Under the pieces are notes generated by a model. It did no database searches, had not been told where the DNA came from, and was given only the letters and a program-made list of their open reading frames with translations. A program made the position numbers and the translations under genes. From CAYTLW01 sp964438735 (GTDB taxonomy: Bacteria > Myxococcota_A > UBA9042), in contig CAYTLW010000005.1 of assembly GCA_964438735.1 (NCBI GenBank), forward strand, positions 1 through 64,000: a stretch of DNA of 64,000 bases. Direction: 5' to 3'. Positions 9,401 through 17,182 of this stretch are shown one piece after another (position 1 is the first letter of the stretch; each line of letters opens with the position of its first letter).

Positions 9401-12036
9401 TCATCCAGCACCAGCAAGGCGCCGCGCGTTCGCGCGCAGAGCAGGTGATGGGCCACCTTCAGGCGTTGCGATTCGCCGCCGCTGAGGGTGCTCAGGGGTT
9501 GGCCCAGGCGCAGGTAGCCCAGGCCCAACTCACACATGGCCCGTGCCGGTCGGCGCAGCGCCCGGTCGTGGGCGAACTCATCGGCGACCTGCTGCGCGGT
9601 CATGTCCAGGAGGTCGGCGACGCTTCGGCCGCGGTGACGAACCTGCAGGACCTCGGCTTTGAATCGGCGCCCGCCGCACGCTTCGCAGGTGATGCGCACA
9701 TCGGACAGGAACTGCATGTCGACGACTTCGAGTCCCGCGCCCTCGCAGACGTCGCAGCGGCCACCGGCGCGGTTGAAGCTGAATGTGCCGGCGTTGTAGC
9801 CCCGCTCGCGAGCCAGGGGCTCGGCCGCCAGTCGTCGGCGGATCGCATCCCAGGCCTTGAGCCAGGTCGCCGGGTTGGCGCGGTTGGAGCCGGCGATGGG
9901 CTCGGCGCCCACCAACAGGACCTGGTCGATCTCGTCCGCGCCCTCGATGGCCTCGTGGGGGCCGGGCGGCTCGGTGATCCGCCCCAGCCGACGCAGCAGT
10001 CCACGGACGAGGACCTCCTCCACCAGGGTGGATTTACCGGAACCGGAGACCCCGCAGATCACGTTCAACGCGCCTCGGCGCAAGCGCACCACGTCGCCGC
10101 GCAGGTTGCGCGCGGTGGCGCCCAGGACCCGGATCCAATCCCGTCGACGAGCGGCAGGCAGCGGGCCAGGCGGCTGCTCCTGCACCTGCTTGCGGCCGAG
10201 CAGATAGTCCGCCGTCAGGCTGCCCGAAGCGCGCTGTATCTCATCAGCCGGGCCGGCCCAGACGACTTCGCCGCCGTGTTCGCCGGCGCCTGGGCCCATG
10301 TCGACCACCATGTCGGCGGATCGGATCAGCGCCGGATCGTGCTCCACCATGGCCACGGTGTTGCCGCTTGCGCGCAGTCGATGCAGCACGCCCATCAGTC
10401 GCGCGTTATCCCGTGGATGCAGGCCAATGCTGGGCTCGTCGAGCACGTAGAGCACCTGCGACAGACCGCTGGCCAGCGCAGAGACCAACTGGACCCGTTG
10501 CAACTCACCGCCGCTCAGGGTTCGGCCCGAACGGCCGGCGCTGAGGTAGCCGAGCCCCAGCTCACGCAGCAACCCGACCCGCTGGTCCAGCTCGCGCAGC
10601 GGCAGGTCCAGGACGGTCCGCTGCACCCGATCCAATGCGAGGTCGGCCAGACCGGCGTGGAACTCATCCACCGGGCGCGCCATCCACTCTGGCAGGGTCC
10701 AAGCTGCACCGCCGGGACCCAGCTTCCAGGCCAGCGCTTCTGGGCGCAGGCGGGCGCCGTGGCAGGCCGGACAGGTGGCGTAGGTGCGGTAGCGGGCCAG
10801 CTGGACGCGCACATGCATCTTGTAGGTGCGCGTCTCCAACCAGTCGAACCACTGGCGCAGGCCCCAGTACTTCGGCAGATCGGCGCGCGAGTGGCCCTCC
10901 AGGATCAGGTCCCGCTGGTCCTGCGGCAGCTCCTGCCAGGGCACGTCGATGGGGATGCCCGTGGCTTCGCAGAGGGCAAAGAGCTGGCGTCTCTCCCAGC
11001 CGGTCTTGCGCGTGCTCCAGGGCCGGATCGCCGCGCCGGCCAGTCGTCCGCCGGCTCCTCGCAGGGGCAGGCGCGGGTTTGGGATGCAGCGCTGCCAGTC
11101 GATCTTCATGACCCGGCCAAAGCCGTTGCAGCTGGGGCAGGCGCCCACCGGTGAGTTGAAGGAGAAGAGATTGGGCACCGGCTCGTTTAATTCGATGACG
11201 CAGTCGTCGCAACGCAGCGCAGTGGACGCTCGATAAGGCCGTAGACCACCGGCGACCTCGCCCCTGGCGCGCAGCGTGTCGTCGTCGGCCAGCGGCGCGC
11301 CCTCCAGCCAGAGATCGACCACCCCCGCGCCTCGCTGCAGGGCCCGATCGACCGAGTCGAAGAGCCTGCCGTCGTCCTCCGCGTCGATGCGCAGTCGGTC
11401 CTGGATGATGTGCAGCTCGTCGCTCAGCCAGTGTTCGTCACTCAAATCCGCCAGCTGGCAGGTCTGGCCGTCGAGCAGGTGGCGGTGATAGCCGGCGGCG
11501 GCCAGTCCCAGGCGCGCCGTTTCGATCAACGCGGCGCTGCGCACCCACAGCGGGAAGGTCACGACCGCGCGACGCGCCACCGCGGCGACCTGTGCCGCAG
11601 CCACCACCTGCGGTGCACGGACCCGCCGGATGCTCGCGCCACACCCGGGACAATCGGGCGATGCCGCCGCGGCGAAGACCACCTTCAGGTAGTCGGCGAT
11701 CTCGGTGAGCGTGGCCACCGTGGCCCGCGAGGAGCGGATCCTCCGGCCCTGCTCCAGCGCGATGGTCGGTTGAATGCCCTCGATCAGATCGGCCTGCGGT
11801 CGGTCCATGCGCTCGAGAAACTGGCGCGCATAGCTGCTCAGGCACTCCACGTAGCGCCGTTGACCCTCGGCGTGCAGGGTGTCGAAGGCCAGCGATGACT
11901 TGCCCGAACCGCTGACCCCTGTGATGGCGATCAGCCGCCCGGTGGGCAGGTCGAGATCAACGCCGCGCAGGTTGTTCTGGCGCACGCCGCGGAGGCGAAT
12001 CACGGCGGGGTTTTCGGCGGTGTCAGCCATGGTCAT
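6478..12036 (-). CDS. uvrA: Fused double-length UvrA (excinuclease ABC subunit A)
   Basis: UvrA detects bulky DNA lesions and loads UvrB in nucleotide excision repair. The usual protein has about 940 residues and two ABC ATPase modules; this one has about 1852 residues and four. Walker A motifs (GVSGSGKS or GLSGSGKS) lie near residues 40, 660, 1009 and 1549, and four LSGGE or VSGGE signatures follow. Each half has its own UvrA zinc finger (CDVCEGAG...CEACGG and CETCKGAG...CEACEG) and the YARQ segment of the UvrB-binding region. A very basic linker (RKRRRRRKRK) sits in the third module. Double UvrA is known from Chlamydiae and some other phyla. ATG 12036 (or 12030) is preferred over ATG 12084, which adds residues lacking family features. 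Confidence 0.93.
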   Translation of the reverse strand: MTMADTAENPAVIRLRGVRQNNLRGVDLDLPTGRLIAITGVSGSGKSSLAFDTLHAEGQRRYVECLSSYARQFLERMDRPQADLIEGIQPTIALEQGRRIRSSRATVATLTEIADYLKVVFAAAASPDCPGCGASIRRVRAPQVVAAAQVAAVARRAVVTFPLWVRSAALIETARLGLAAAGYHRHLLDGQTCQLADLSDEHWLSDELHIIQDRLRIDAEDDGRLFDSVDRALQRGAGVVDLWLEGAPLADDDTLRARGEVAGGLRPYRASTALRCDDCVIELNEPVPNLFSFNSPVGACPSCNGFGRVMKIDWQRCIPNPRLPLRGAGGRLAGAAIRPWSTRKTGWERRQLFALCEATGIPIDVPWQELPQDQRDLILEGHSRADLPKYWGLRQWFDWLETRTYKMHVRVQLARYRTYATCPACHGARLRPEALAWKLGPGGAAWTLPEWMARPVDEFHAGLADLALDRVQRTVLDLPLRELDQRVGLLRELGLGYLSAGRSGRTLSGGELQRVQLVSALASGLSQVLYVLDEPSIGLHPRDNARLMGVLHRLRASGNTVAMVEHDPALIRSADMVVDMGPGAGEHGGEVVWAGPADEIQRASGSLTADYLLGRKQVQEQPPGPLPAARRRDWIRVLGATARNLRGDVVRLRRGALNVICGVSGSGKSTLVEEVLVRGLLRRLGRITEPPGPHEAIEGADEIDQVLLVGAEPIAGSNRANPATWLKAWDAIRRRLAAEPLARERGYNAGTFSFNRAGGRCDVCEGAGLEVVDMQFLSDVRITCEACGGRRFKAEVLQVRHRGRSVADLLDMTAQQVADEFAHDRALRRPARAMCELGLGYLRLGQPLSTLSGGESQRLKVAHHLLCARTRGALLVLDEPSTGLHLDDVRVLVDSLRRLVTAGNTVVVVEHHLDVIAAADHLVELGPEGGPDGGQVVFEGTPAALLSDGQTTTAQFLAAESGERVALSPPSEDDLDPGHVRLRGARVHNLRDLDLAIPRDSLVVVTGLSGSGKSSLAFDVVFAEGQRRFLDCLSPYARQYLPPVGRPDVDAIDGLPPTVAIAQRTTRGGARSTVATLTDIYPYLRLLFARCGVQHCPRCGDPVTGQGAADVAAAIRKRSRGADLWVMVPAIRGRKGWHRDVIEGHRAAGRRWIHVDGQLHDIDEVPELARYSAHDIDEVVAHLAWQDEGTEKARGGRRWRLDRLAPAIEDAVAAGEGTILVRSGDGALHIHALHRHCGRCDLGVEPPDPLLFAFTSARGWCPHCRGSGSEPEAGPPRKRRRRRKRKARDRELEKARLERETRAGEQTTTRVVALCSQCQGARLRPEARSVRIGGRAIDELVALTPAELRDFLGQLSWAPREAVVAADIVVELSARCEFLLQIGLDYLQLARGAVTLSGGESQRIRLAAQLGSNLRGVLYVLDEPTIGLHPADNQRLLEAFEVLLARGNGLLVVEHDEATIRRARHVIEMGPGGGGEGGLVTLQGSLDEMLAAEDSPTGRMLSHPEYRRAREQVRPVADHQGWIQLRGARRNNLAALDVRLARGRLNAVSGVSGSGKSTLIRDLLVRVGNRLLADESTDGETLDGIDAIEGLAGIGRIVEVDQSPIGRTPRSCPATYMGVMDPIRRAFAALPEARVLGLSTSRFSFNVKGGRCETCKGAGVERIEMSFLPTGYKPCEACEGARYDPQTLRVRYLGASIADVLQMSIAEAAEHFKNVPAIHAPLALAARTGLGYLRLGQGSNTVSGGEAQRIKIVSELRKKRRKETLYVLDEPSTGLHLADQKRLLDVLHQLVDRGDTLVVIEHNLDLLREADWLVDLGPGGGQRGGQLCWQGPVAELMSGPLQTPTALALRPS

Positions 12037-12136
12037 GGATCCCGGGGTCGCGGCGAGGATGCCGGCCAGGAGGCGAGCGGGCAAACGAGCCCATCACAGG
12101 CCGCTGAACGGGCGACGGAATGGCCGCGCGAGCCGC

Positions 12137-12166
12137 TTGCTTTTTTCCGAGGGGCACCGTTAGACT
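12137..12166 (+). promoter_or_regulatory. Candidate sigma-70-type promoter for the tRNA-Ser genes
   Basis: TTGCTT (12137-12142) and TAGACT (12161-12166) are separated by 18 bases and lie 64 bases before the first tRNA. The spacing and position fit a housekeeping promoter, but only pattern matching supports it. Confidence 0.4.
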
Positions 12167-12230
12167 CCGCCGGCTTCCGCCTGCGCGGTGGAGCCGTGTC
12201 GGTCCGGTGCTGCACGCACCTGACAGCATC

Positions 12231-12318
12231 GGAGAGCTGTCCGAGTGGTTGAAGGTGCCTGACTCGAAATCAGGTGTGCCGAGAGGCACCGGGGGTTCGA
12301 ATCCCTCGCTCTCCGCCA
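12231..12318 (+). tRNA. tRNA-Ser (anticodon CGA)
   Basis: The 7-bp acceptor stem GGAGAGC/GCTCTCC closes an 88-base gene. The anticodon loop CTCGAAA gives CGA, which reads UCG serine codons. A long variable arm (GTGCCGAGAGGCAC) and the T-loop GGTTCGAATCC are present, as expected for a class II tRNA. The 3' CCA is encoded, unlike in the neighbouring serine tRNA. Confidence 0.95.
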
Positions 12319-12346
12319 GGGTCCACGGGGCCGGCGCGGATCGCAT

Positions 12347-12435
12347 GGAGAGATGTCCGAGTTGGTTTAAGGTGCTCGCCTGGAAAGCGGGTGTACCCCA
12401 AAAGGGTACCCGGGGTTCGAATCCCCGTCTCTCCG
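12347..12435 (+). tRNA. tRNA-Ser (anticodon GGA)
   Basis: The acceptor stem GGAGAGA/TCTCTCC closes the gene and the anticodon loop CTGGAAA gives GGA, which reads UCC and UCU serine codons. The variable arm is long (GTACCCCAAAAGGGTAC) and the T-loop is canonical. The bases after the discriminator G are CCC, so the 3' CCA is not encoded and must be added. It lies 28 bases behind the first tRNA-Ser and is probably co-transcribed. Confidence 0.95.
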
Positions 12436-12442
12436 CCCGGAG

Positions 12443-12461
12443 GGTCGCCGTCGAGGCGACC
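12443..12461 (+). terminator. Hairpin after the tRNA pair
   Basis: GGTCGCC (12443-12449) pairs with GGCGACC (12455-12461) across a 5-base loop just after the second tRNA. No T-tract follows, so it may be a processing signal or a weak terminator. Confidence 0.3.
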
Positions 12462-12511
12462 GAATCGAGGGTCGCCGCGCGCGACGCTCGACCCAGCGAA
12501 TGAAAAGGTGA

Positions 12512-12615
12512 GTCACGGGCAAGGCTGGCGGCAACGGCGGCGCGGCGAATCCCGCCAGGTCCGAGAGGAAGCAACGGTAGTGGCAATGCCGTGTGCCGCC
12601 TGCCCTGCCCGTGAC
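12512..12615 (+). ncRNA. ffs: Signal recognition particle RNA, small bacterial type (4.5S)
   Basis: The RNA partner of Ffh in co-translational membrane targeting. The ends pair perfectly (GTCACGGGCA at 12512 with TGCCCGTGAC ending at 12615). The conserved apical SRP core is readable as CAGGTCCGAGAGGAAGCA near 12556, with GAGA in the tetraloop position where GGAA is common. Its length of about 104 nt matches the small bacterial class. The setting upstream of dnaX is the same as for scr in Bacillus subtilis. Exact ends are inferred from the pairing. Confidence 0.88.
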
Positions 12616-12629
12616 TACCTGCCAACGAG

Positions 12630-12661
12630 ACGGCCGTCGGGTTCCACCCGGCGGCCGTTTT
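12630..12661 (+). terminator. Intrinsic terminator of the SRP RNA gene
   Basis: A strong stem (ACGGCCG and CGGGT pairing with ACCCG and CGGCCGT, one mismatch) with a TCC loop is followed directly by TTTT. It lies 15 bases after the SRP RNA. Confidence 0.75.
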
Positions 12662-12713
12662 CATTGCGACCAACGCGCTTGCAGACGTGATCGTGCTGGG
12701 CCATGCTCCGGCC

Positions 12714-14660
12714 ATGCCCTACGTCGTCCTCGCTCGAAAGTACCGCCCCGCCACCCTCGATGAGCTGGTTGGCCAATCCCACATCGCCCGCGCCTTGAGC
12801 AACGCGATCAAGATGGAACGCGTGGCGCACGCCTTCCTCTTTTGCGGCGCCCGCGGCACCGGCAAGACCTCCACAGCGCGCATCGTCGCCAAGATGTTGG
12901 ACTGCAACGAGGGGCCGACCGCGCAGCCGTGCGGCAAGTGCGCCGCTTGCGTGGAGATCACCGCCGGCAGCTGCATCGACGTGCACGAGCTGGACGCTGC
13001 GTCCAATCGCGGCATCAACGAGATCCGCGAGCTGCGCGAGGGGGTGGGCTACGCGCCCGCGCGCGACCGCTACAAGGTCTACATCATCGACGAGGCGCAC
13101 ATGCTGACTCAGGAGGCGGCCAACGCCTTCCTGAAGACGCTCGAAGAGCCGCCACCGCACGTGGTCTTCATCCTGGCCACGACCGATCCGCAACGCCTGC
13201 CGATCACCATCCGCTCTCGCTGTCAGCGCTACGACTTCCGGCGCATCCGCTCGGCCGACGTGGTCGAGCGCCTGCGCGCCATCTGCACCTCGGAGGGCGT
13301 GACCTTGGACGACGAGGCCCTCTACCTGGTGGCTCGCGAGGGCGACGGCTCCATGCGCGATGCGCTGAGCGTCCTGGACCAGGTGATCGCTTTCGGCGGC
13401 GAGGACATGCGCGCCGAAGAGGTGGCCGCGTTGCTGGGCGTGGCTGATCGCAATCGCACGGCCTCGTTGATGACCGCCCTGGTCGCTCGCGACACGCCGG
13501 CCGCTTTGCAAGCGGTGGCGGCCGCCCATGAACATGGCATGGACCTGCGCACCTTCGCGCGCACCCTGGCCCAGGAGACACGCGACCTGTTGGTGGTCCG
13601 CCTGGCCGGCAAAGCCGCGCGCGACCTGGTCGATCGGGCCGAGAGCGAGATCACGGCCATAGAGACGTTGATCGATGGCATCTCCACGGCCGAGTTGGAG
13701 CGCCTGGCCCAGGTCATGTTGGAGCTGGCCGAATCGGTGGCCGGCGCCCGCCACCCGCGCCTGGTCATCGAGATGGGCGTGGTCCGACTCTGCCAGGCGG
13801 CAGCCCTGGTCGACGTGGCCGAGCTGGCCACCCGCGTCGAGGGCCTGCTGGGCGGCGGCGGTGGCGGCGGCGGCGGCGGAGCGCGCCAGCGACCCGGTCG
13901 TGGTGGTGGCTCGCGCGCCTCTGATGGGCGAGGGCGTGGTCGCGATCGCGGCGGCGCTCGCGCGGGCCCCGCACCGGCCGCCGCGACACATGCGAGGCCT
14001 GCCCCCGCTCGATCTGCGCCGCCGATGGATGCCGCCGATGAGCCGCCCCCGCGTGGTGAGCCGGCGCCCCGAAGCCAGCCGACGCCTCGGGGTGAGCCGT
14101 CGCAGACCGAGGACCTGCTCGACGTCCGGCCCCGAGACCGCGAGCCGATTCAGCTACGTCCCAGTCGACCCACGGCGGTGCCCGGGCCACGCAGCTCCGG
14201 TCCGGTGGAGGGGACTGCACGCGGCCGCAGCCTGCGCGATGAGGACATGGCCGACTGGCAGGCGGCGGTTGTCGAACAGGAAAAGGGCAAGGTGATCGCC
14301 TCGCTCCTGGACCACGCCGTGGTTCAGGCCAGCGGACCGGGACGCGTCACCCTGGCCTTCCCCAATCGCTTTCACGCCGACCAGGCGGCCGAGCCGGCGC
14401 GCTTGGAGCGACTGGCAGCCGCCGCGGCGCGCGCCTTTGGCGGCAGCTACGAGGTGGTCATCGGCGGACTGGAGGAGAGGGCTCGAACAGACAGCCTGTC
14501 CGCGCGACGCGATCGCGAGCGGGAACAGTTGCGTGCGGACGAGGTCGAGGCCCTGAAGGACGACGCCACGGTCAAGCGCGTGATCGCCGCCTTCGGTGGC
14601 ACCATGACCGCGACCATCAGCGAACAGGAGCTGGCCGCCGCCGGCCTGGATGACGGGTGA
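12714..14660 (+). CDS. dnaX: DNA polymerase III subunit gamma/tau
   Basis: This is the 648-residue clamp-loader ATPase that assembles the replicative polymerase. The N-terminus YVVLARKYRPATLDELVGQ is typical. Walker A is GARGTGKT (45-52), followed by the zinc-binding cysteines of CGKCAAC, Walker B IIDEAH and the SRC arginine-finger motif. A run of ten glycines (about 380-389) opens a Gly/Arg/Pro-rich linker, and a tau-like C-terminal domain begins near residue 505. ATG 12714 is chosen because the upstream in-frame residues from 12687 are not family-like. No A-AAA-AAG slippery site is present, so E. coli-style production of gamma is not supported. recR follows with a GTGA overlap; the usual ybaB gene between them is absent. 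Confidence 0.95.
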   Translation: MPYVVLARKYRPATLDELVGQSHIARALSNAIKMERVAHAFLFCGARGTGKTSTARIVAKMLDCNEGPTAQPCGKCAACVEITAGSCIDVHELDAASNRGINEIRELREGVGYAPARDRYKVYIIDEAHMLTQEAANAFLKTLEEPPPHVVFILATTDPQRLPITIRSRCQRYDFRRIRSADVVERLRAICTSEGVTLDDEALYLVAREGDGSMRDALSVLDQVIAFGGEDMRAEEVAALLGVADRNRTASLMTALVARDTPAALQAVAAAHEHGMDLRTFARTLAQETRDLLVVRLAGKAARDLVDRAESEITAIETLIDGISTAELERLAQVMLELAESVAGARHPRLVIEMGVVRLCQAAALVDVAELATRVEGLLGGGGGGGGGGARQRPGRGGGSRASDGRGRGRDRGGARAGPAPAAATHARPAPARSAPPMDAADEPPPRGEPAPRSQPTPRGEPSQTEDLLDVRPRDREPIQLRPSRPTAVPGPRSSGPVEGTARGRSLRDEDMADWQAAVVEQEKGKVIASLLDHAVVQASGPGRVTLAFPNRFHADQAAEPARLERLAAAAARAFGGSYEVVIGGLEERARTDSLSARRDREREQLRADEVEALKDDATVKRVIAAFGGTMTATISEQELAAAGLDDG

Positions 14661-15256
14661 GGCGGCTGCCCGCCGCCATCGAGCGGCTCTCCGCCGAACT
14701 CGCCCGCCTGCCCGGCGTTGGCCAGCGAACAGCCCTGCGACTGGCATTTCATGTCCTGGCCAGCGGCCGCGACCGTGCGCGCTCCCTGGCCAGCAGCCTC
14801 GAGGAGCTGCATGACGGCGTTCGTTTTTGCGATCGCTGCCATCACCTGAGCGCGGGGTCGCTGTGCGAGATCTGCGTCGATCCCAACCGTGACGCGGGTC
14901 AGATCTGCGTGGTGGAGGGCGTGCCGGATCTGCTGGCGATCGAGCGCACGGCGGAGTTCCGGGGCACCTACCACGTATTGCACGGCGTGCTCTCGCCCTT
15001 GCGCGGGGTGGGCCCAGGTGAGCTGCGCCTGGCGACCCTGGTCGAGCGGGTCGAAGAACAGACGCCCAGGGAGCTGATTCTGGCCGTGCCGATTTCGGTC
15101 GAGGGCGAGGCCACCGCTTCCTACATTCAGGGCCTGTTGCGGGGGCGCGATCTGGTGGTGAGCAGGATCGCCAGCGGAGTGCCTCAAGGCGCGGAGTTGG
15201 AGTATATCGATGAGGATACGCTCGGCCGGGCGTTGCGCGCGCGCAGGACGCTTTGA
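14657..15256 (+). CDS. recR: Recombination mediator RecR
   Basis: RecR works with RecO and RecF to load RecA at gaps. The 199-residue length is standard. A helix-hairpin-helix (LPGVGQRTALRLAFHVL, 18-34) is followed by the four-cysteine zinc finger C58/C61/C70/C73 (FCDRC...CEIC) and a Toprim domain opening with ICVVEGVPDLLAIE (E88). The GTG start overlaps the dnaX stop as GTGA, so translation is coupled to dnaX. Confidence 0.96.
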   Translation: MRRLPAAIERLSAELARLPGVGQRTALRLAFHVLASGRDRARSLASSLEELHDGVRFCDRCHHLSAGSLCEICVDPNRDAGQICVVEGVPDLLAIERTAEFRGTYHVLHGVLSPLRGVGPGELRLATLVERVEEQTPRELILAVPISVEGEATASYIQGLLRGRDLVVSRIASGVPQGAELEYIDEDTLGRALRARRTL

Positions 15257-15317
15257 CGCGTCGCGACGCAACGCGTCACAGGGCGGGTGCTCCACAATCC
15301 CGCGGATTGTATCGGAG

Positions 15318-15347
15318 TTGCTTTGATCACGGGGCGTTCTCTATTGC
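15318..15347 (+). promoter_or_regulatory. Candidate promoter for cdnL
   Basis: TTGCTT (15318-15323) and TATTGC (15342-15347) are separated by 18 bases. This would give a leader of about 145 bases before the cdnL start. It is a pattern match only. Confidence 0.3.
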
Positions 15348-15385
15348 TTCCCCCATTTGACCCTGTTACCTTAACAGACCGAGGG

Positions 15386-15405
15386 CGGCCGGAATCCTCC
15401 GGCCG
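15386..15405 (+). terminator. GC-rich hairpin between recR and cdnL
   Basis: CGGCCGGA and TCCGGCCG form a perfect 8-bp stem with an ATCC loop, followed by TTATCT. It lies 130 bases after recR and 94 before cdnL. It could end the dnaX-recR transcript or sit in the cdnL leader. Confidence 0.35.
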
Positions 15406-15498
15406 TTATCTCGTCGCGGCACGCGCGAAGCGAGGTTGCGGGATTGAAGCCGGGCGGGCGCGCCCGACTTGCTGCCCGCCTCCCAGGAGTCGCCCGAC

Positions 15499-16017
15499 AT
15501 GGTGTTCAAAATTGGTGATCGGGCGGTCTATCCGGGCCAGGGTGTCGCCGAGATCACCGGCATCGAGTCCAAACAAATCGCCGGTGCCACCGTAGTGCTC
15601 TACATGCTGCGCGTGCTGGATACAGATCGAAAGATCATGATTCCGGTATCCAAGGTGAAGTCGGTGGGCCTGCGCAAGGTCGTCGGCGATACCGAGGTCG
15701 ACCGGGTCTACCAGGTGCTGCGCGAGCGCACCAAGTCGGTCGATCGGCAGACGTGGAATCGCCGCTACCGCCGCTACGTCGAGAAGATCAATACCGGCTC
15801 GCTGTACGACATCGCCGAGGTGATGCGCGATCTCAGCCGGCTGAAGTACACCAAGTCGCTCTCCTTCGGCGAGCGCAAGATGCTCGACCAGGCGCGCGCG
15901 CTGCTGGTCAAAGAACTGTCCGTCGCTCGGCAGGAAACCGAGGAAGCCGTCGAAGACGAACTCGACCGCATCATCGACGACAGCCAGGGTCCGCAGGCCA
16001 GCGCCGCATCGGCCTGA
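15499..16017 (+). CDS. cdnL: CdnL/CarD-family RNA polymerase-binding regulator
   Basis: This family binds the RNA polymerase beta subunit through an N-terminal Tudor-like domain and stabilises open complexes at housekeeping promoters such as those for rRNA. The 172-residue protein begins with the family hallmark FKIGDRAVYPGQGVAEI, continues with MIPVSKVKSVGLR, and has an all-helical C-terminal domain including a W-N-R-R-Y-R segment. It has the short CdnL form, without the HMGA-like tail of CarD. ATG 15499 is preceded by AGGAG at good spacing; the upstream in-frame ATG at 15469 lacks one. It converges with the orphan parA gene. Confidence 0.92.
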   Translation: MVFKIGDRAVYPGQGVAEITGIESKQIAGATVVLYMLRVLDTDRKIMIPVSKVKSVGLRKVVGDTEVDRVYQVLRERTKSVDRQTWNRRYRRYVEKINTGSLYDIAEVMRDLSRLKYTKSLSFGERKMLDQARALLVKELSVARQETEEAVEDELDRIIDDSQGPQASAASA

Positions 16018-16063
16018 GCGCGGACGCCCTTTCAGTCCCTTCGATATTTGTACCGACGGCGGG

Positions 16064-16972
16064 CTAGCTCGCCATCTGGATGACCTGCGCTGTCCGCTCG
16101 GGCAGCACGATCTCGCGCACCTCGGTGGCCAGGGCGCGGTAGTCGCGTGCGCCGCGCGCTTCCGGACCGAAGCGGAAGACCGTCTCACCGCGGAGTTGCG
16201 CGCGTGAGACTGCGGTATTGATGCCGATTTCGCTGCGCATGACCTGGTCGCCATAACGCTCGGCCACCGCCTGGCGTACCGACTCGTTGTGGCGACGATT
16301 GCGGCGATCGACGCGGGTATGCAGCAGGCCGAGCAGCTCTGGCGAACCGCCGAAGCTCTTCTCCAACGAGGCCAACGTCTGCACCAGGTCGTCCACGCCT
16401 TCCAGGCTCAAGATGCTCAAATCACACGGGATCAGCACGTGGTCGGCCGCCATCAGCGCGTTCAGGGTCAGCAGTCCCAGGTTCGGCGGGCAGTCCATGA
16501 TGACCGCGTCGTAGCGCTTGCGTACGGACCACATGGCCCGCCGCAGGAGCAGCTCGCGGCCGATTCGGCTCGCCAGCTGGGCTTCGGTATCGGCCAGGCT
16601 TTTGTCGGCCGCGGTCACGTCCAGGCCCTCGATGTCGGTCTGCACGACGGTCTGCAGCAGGTCTGGCCCTTCGCCCAACAGCACCTTGGAGATGGGATGC
16701 GCCGCGCCGCTGCGCACGTGGGCGCGCAGGCTCGAGATCACGTGGCCCTGGTTGTCCAGGTCGAGCAACAACACCTTCAGCCCGTGATCGGCGGCCAGAG
16801 AGGCGGCCAGGTGTACTGCCGTGGTGGTCTTGCCCACGCCGCCTTTTTGGGCAGCGACGGCGATGATTGCGCAAGGTCCGCAATCAACAGGATTTTCCTT
16901 GTTTCTGGCGCGCCCTCCGGATTGCCCGATGGCCTTGCGAAGTCGCCGTCCGATTCCCTCTACCATCGACAT
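16064..16972 (-). CDS. Orphan ParA-family ATPase
   Basis: This 302-residue P-loop ATPase has a deviant Walker A KGGVGKTT (from residue 43, with the signature lysine), DLDNQGH and a VIMDCPPNLG Walker B-like segment. ParA proteins form DNA-bound gradients that position chromosomes, plasmids or protein clusters. No parB or parS-like site is visible beside it, so a chromosome-segregation role is not supported here and it may position another cargo. About 30 extra N-terminal residues are basic and Gly-rich. ATG 16972 is chosen because GGAGG lies 5 bases upstream; an in-frame TTG at 16984 overlaps that site. A TTGACG -35-like box lies near 17040 on this strand, but without a convincing -10. Confidence 0.88.
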   Translation of the reverse strand: MSMVEGIGRRLRKAIGQSGGRARNKENPVDCGPCAIIAVAAQKGGVGKTTTAVHLAASLAADHGLKVLLLDLDNQGHVISSLRAHVRSGAAHPISKVLLGEGPDLLQTVVQTDIEGLDVTAADKSLADTEAQLASRIGRELLLRRAMWSVRKRYDAVIMDCPPNLGLLTLNALMAADHVLIPCDLSILSLEGVDDLVQTLASLEKSFGGSPELLGLLHTRVDRRNRRHNESVRQAVAERYGDQVMRSEIGINTAVSRAQLRGETVFRFGPEARGARDYRALATEVREIVLPERTAQVIQMAS

Positions 16973-17123
16973 GCCATCCTCCAATCGCCCGCAGTACTTC
17001 GGACCCGCCTTTCGACCATGCGATGTCGTCGCGATCCGTCAAGTTCTCCCCTTGATCCATCCCTGCCGGCTCGGCAACGGACTCCACAGGCGGTGGCGCT
17101 GGCCCGCCGGCCTCGGTGACCAC

Positions 17124-17151
17124 TTGCCAGCCGTTCGCCAGCGCGTATGCT
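17124..17151 (+). promoter_or_regulatory. Candidate promoter for the 17183 aminotransferase gene
   Basis: TTGCCA (17124-17129) and TATGCT (17146-17151) are spaced by 16 bases and lie 31 bases before the start codon. The match to a sigma-70-type promoter is good but untested. Confidence 0.4.
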
Positions 17152-17182
17152 CCGCCGCCGTCTTTTCGGCCTGGGAGAGCCC

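Noticed and set aside
12714..14660. Programmed frameshift for a gamma subunit in dnaX
   Set aside because: No A-AAA-AAG-type slippery heptamer is present; only the glycine repeat remains as a weak candidate.
16064..16972. A ParABS chromosome partition locus
   Set aside because: No parB gene or parS-like palindrome was seen near the parA gene.
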